The position numbers and the translations under genes were made by a program. From contig JAQWAJ010000074.1 in the NCBI GenBank assembly GCA_028707745.1, positions 1-7,498 on the forward strand: a stretch of 7,498 nt of DNA, read 5' to 3'. Below, piece by piece: positions 6,463-7,498 of this stretch. The notes beneath the pieces are model-generated. The model made no database searches. It was given only the letters and a program-made list of their open reading frames with translations, and had not been told where the DNA came from. Position 1 is the stretch's first letter. Each line of letters starts with the position of its first letter. The DNA comes from Bacteroidales bacterium (lineage in GTDB: Bacteria; Bacteroidota; Bacteroidia; Bacteroidales; UBA12481).

Positions 6463-7498
6463 ATCGAATAATTATGAATTCGCATAAAAGCTTTCCCGAT
6501 TGAATTTGTAATATCACCGGCTTTCAGGGCTTCCATCCCGGTTTCAGCCGATGCAATATCCCCAGCCAGCCCATGCACGTATACGCCCAGGCGAGCAGCC
6601 GTAAAGGTATCGTAGCCCTGAGCAACCAAACCGGTGATCAGGCCGGTGAGCACATCACCCGAACCTCCGGTGGCCATCCCGGGATTGCCAGTCGTATTAA
6701 ACCAGACAGAACCATCCGGACCGGCAACGGCGGTATTGGCGCCTTTCAGCACGATGACCAATCCGTTTATCTCTGCCAGCTCTTTCAGTCTCATCAGTCT
6801 TGAGTAATCATCTGTATCCTCCCCGAATAAACGTTTGAACTCTCCGGGATGGGGTGTAAGTATACTATTTTTTGGCACCCGTTGCAATGATCCCGGATGG
6901 CATGAAATCACATTCAGGGCATCCGCATCCAGAACAAGAGGCACTCTGCTCTCCCCGAGCAATCTTTCCAGAGCATTCCAGCTCTTGATGCCTGTACCGA
7001 TACCGGGTCCAACCCCGATGGATGAGTAAGGTGAAAGATCAGGAACCGTTGACCAACACGAAGTATTGGAATCCAGAATGGTCATGGCTTCGGGGACTGC
7101 GATCTGAACGATAATATTTCCGTCCGACGGGATCAGCACGGTGGTCAGGCCAGATCCGGAACGAATGCAGGCGGTGGCCGTAAGAACGGCGGCACCCATT
7201 TTGCCGGTTGAGCCGGCAATCATCAGGGAGTGCCCGAAAGTGCCCTTGTGACTGAACTTAGCCCTGCACTTCAACCATCCATGGGCATCACTTCTATCGG
7301 TGTAATTCCAGGGAGTTTGAACATCCAGGATAAAATCAGGATGAATCCCGATGGGAATTACCTTCCAGTCGCCGGTGAATGAGTCGTTTTCAGGAAGAAA
7401 AAAACAAATCTTCGGAAACTGAAAAGAGAGTGTTTCAGCGGCGCGGATGATATGTTGCCGCGAGTTGCCGCGGTTATCCTCGCCATATAATCCCGATG
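6459..7498 (-). CDS. nnr: Bifunctional NAD(P)H-hydrate epimerase / ADP-dependent NAD(P)H-hydrate dehydratase, N-terminal part outside window
   Basis: This metabolite-repair enzyme converts damaged, hydrated NAD(P)H back to NAD(P)H: an epimerase domain (YjeF_N) interconverts R and S hydrates and a dehydratase domain (YjeF_C, carbohydrate kinase-like) removes water using ADP. The frame is open to the window edge, and the first complete codons read SGLYGEDN, the end of the epimerase SGL motif. About 345 residues are visible and roughly 150 are missing. The linker TLSFQFPKICFFLPEN precedes the dehydratase, which shows SHKGTFGH (visible residues 82-89), GSTGKMG (95-101), GVGPGIGTG (161-169), LDADALN (189-195), LTPHPGE (213-219), LKGANT (250-255) and GNPGMATGGSGDVLTG (270-285) with catalytic D281. 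A TTG at 7274 could be mistaken for a start but is an internal leucine codon. The TGA overlaps the DUF4831 ATG by four bases. Confidence 0.93.
   Translation of the reverse strand, partial: SGLYGEDNRGNSRQHIIRAAETLSFQFPKICFFLPENDSFTGDWKVIPIGIHPDFILDVQTPWNYTDRSDAHGWLKCRAKFSHKGTFGHSLMIAGSTGKMGAAVLTATACIRSGSGLTTVLIPSDGNIIVQIAVPEAMTILDSNTSCWSTVPDLSPYSSIGVGPGIGTGIKSWNALERLLGESRVPLVLDADALNVISCHPGSLQRVPKNSILTPHPGEFKRLFGEDTDDYSRLMRLKELAEINGLVIVLKGANTAVAGPDGSVWFNTTGNPGMATGGSGDVLTGLITGLVAQGYDTFTAARLGVYVHGLAGDIASAETGMEALKAGDITNSIGKAFMRIHNYSI

Noticed and set aside
7272..7274. TTG as the start of a stand-alone NAD(P)H-hydrate dehydratase gene
   Set aside because: The frame continues upstream to the window edge and encodes the typical linker and the end of the epimerase domain, so this is an internal codon of a bifunctional protein.

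Overview
This window looks like a chromosomal fragment from a member of the Bacteroidetes (Bacteroidota), most likely near the order Bacteroidales or Marinilabiliales. Four things point there. The gene run rel/spoT - fur - purA is typical of that phylum. A DUF4831 protein is present, a family I know essentially only from Bacteroidetes. No Shine-Dalgarno-like sequence precedes any of the gene starts. The one candidate promoter fits the Bacteroidetes TTTG / TAnnTTTG pattern. All genes look intact and housekeeping-like. I see no phage, insertion sequence, CRISPR array, tRNA or rRNA.

Layout. Left arm, plus strand: the 3' end of a RelA/SpoT-type (p)ppGpp synthetase/hydrolase (1-315, cut by the window edge), a Fur-family metalloregulator (319-771) and adenylosuccinate synthase purA (832-2097). 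Right arm, minus strand, reading leftward from the window edge: a bifunctional NAD(P)H-hydrate repair enzyme missing its N-terminal part (6459-7498), a DUF4831 predicted lipoprotein (5254-6462) whose ATG overlaps the preceding stop as ATGA, an MFSD1-like major facilitator transporter (3810-5210), and an M20C Xaa-His dipeptidase, pepD (2270-3730). The two arms converge at 2098-2269, which holds a strong bidirectional intrinsic terminator.

How the genes work together. The left arm joins stringent-response signalling, metal-dependent regulation and the first committed step to AMP; PurA is a known target of ppGpp inhibition in E. coli. On the right arm, the MFS protein keeps the signature of the MFSD1 family (GxGxE, WFKGKE, AR, and PEKQLGTAY). 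Animal MFSD1 is a lysosomal dipeptide carrier. A dipeptide carrier directly upstream of a cytosolic dipeptidase suggests a take-up-and-cleave module.

The least ordinary feature is in the gaps. Three of the four minus- and plus-strand genes whose 3' ends border a repeat-bearing gap (purA, pepD and the MFS gene) are followed, starting at the stop codon or within one base of it, by short arrays of seven-base repeats. purA and pepD carry nearly identical GGGCARA-type arrays that face each other around the shared terminator. The MFS gene carries a different, longer array (consensus CGTNACK on the plus strand), part of which forms a hairpin in the leader of pepD. The DUF4831 gene and the rel and fur genes lack such an array.
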